This document shows positions 6,074 through 6,098 of a stretch of 6,098 bases of DNA, in pieces. Location: the NCBI GenBank assembly GCA_965373045.1, contig CBDVEQ010000157.1, positions 1 to 6,098 of the forward strand. Reading direction: 5' to 3'. The number at the start of each line of letters is the position of its first letter. The first letter of the stretch is position 1. The notes under the pieces were generated by a model. It did no database searches. It saw only the letters and a program-made list of their open reading frames with translations, and was not told the DNA's origin. The translations under genes were made by a program, and so were the position numbers. Source of the DNA: DAOVDI01 sp965373045 (GTDB lineage Bacteria > Acidobacteriota > Aminicenantia > Aminicenantales > Aminicenantaceae).

Positions 6074-6098
6074 GTTTGTTGAGTTTATTGGGTTCGTT
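6074..6098 (+). repeat. Degenerate 9-base tandem repeat reaching the right edge
   Basis: GTTTGTTGA (6074-6082), GTTTATTGG (6083-6091) and a partial GTTCGTT (6092-6098) form a second short repeat that continues to the window edge. Full extent cannot be seen. It begins just after the palindrome TTGAATTCAA (6059-6068) at the end of the 10-base repeat. Confidence 0.5.

Larger units (their letters stand above)
5672..6098. other. Gene-free region upstream of coaD
   Basis: About 427 bases in which I find no supported protein or RNA gene on either strand. From left to right it holds the candidate coaD promoters (5686-5762), an AT-rich stretch with long T and A tracts (5881-5949), a short GC-rich segment with a hairpin (about 5950-6000), and short tandem repeats (6014-6098). 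The longest ATG-started frames are tiny: 26 codons at 5883-5803 on the minus strand and 19 codons directly after it. A 42-codon open stretch entering from the right edge on the minus strand (6098 to about 5970) reads mostly through the repeats and looks spurious. Confidence 0.65.

Noticed and set aside
5970..6098. 42-codon minus-strand open stretch entering from the right edge, Asn/Ser/Pro-rich
   Set aside because: Its composition comes from the short tandem repeats, no start is visible and it has no recognisable domain, so a gene 3' end is not supported.
5672..6098. CRISPR array
   Set aside because: The repeats are 9-10 bases, contiguous and degenerate, with no spacers.

Overview
The window holds one tightly packed minus-strand gene cluster (positions 5671 down to the left edge), plus about 430 bases of gene-free DNA on the right. 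In transcription order the genes are coaD (last-but-one step but one of coenzyme A synthesis), pilM, pilN, pilO, pilP, pilQ (the alignment complex and outer-membrane secretin of a type IVa pilus), and the first 55 codons of a small lipoprotein gene cut by the left edge. Every junction is either a 4-base start/stop overlap or a gap of 1, 2 or 12 bases, so the cluster looks like a single operon with translational coupling.

The pilus genes fit together in a standard way. PilM is a cytoplasmic actin-like ATP-binding protein that grips the N-terminal tail of PilN. PilN and PilO are single-pass inner-membrane proteins with periplasmic coiled coils and ferredoxin-like domains. PilP bridges them to PilQ, the secretin pore. 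Pilins, the PilB/PilT motors, PilC and the prepilin peptidase are not in the window. The operon's terminator is not visible either, because the last gene runs off the left edge.

The organism is a Gram-negative (diderm) bacterium with moderate to low GC content and AT-rich intergenic DNA. Protein style and the coaD-pilM linkage would suit an Acidobacteriota/Aminicenantota-type or deltaproteobacterial lineage, but this is an impression and not a demonstrated placement.

The right-hand stretch (5672-6098) shows two weak promoter candidates facing coaD, a direct repeat flanking a nine-T tract, a short GC-rich hairpin, and two adjacent degenerate short tandem repeats (five 10-base units, then 9-base units running off the edge). 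I see no convincing gene there. I found no clearly new system: the most unusual items are the housekeeping coaD gene leading the pilus operon, the partial lipoprotein behind the secretin, the lack of a lipobox in PilP, and the short-repeat block.
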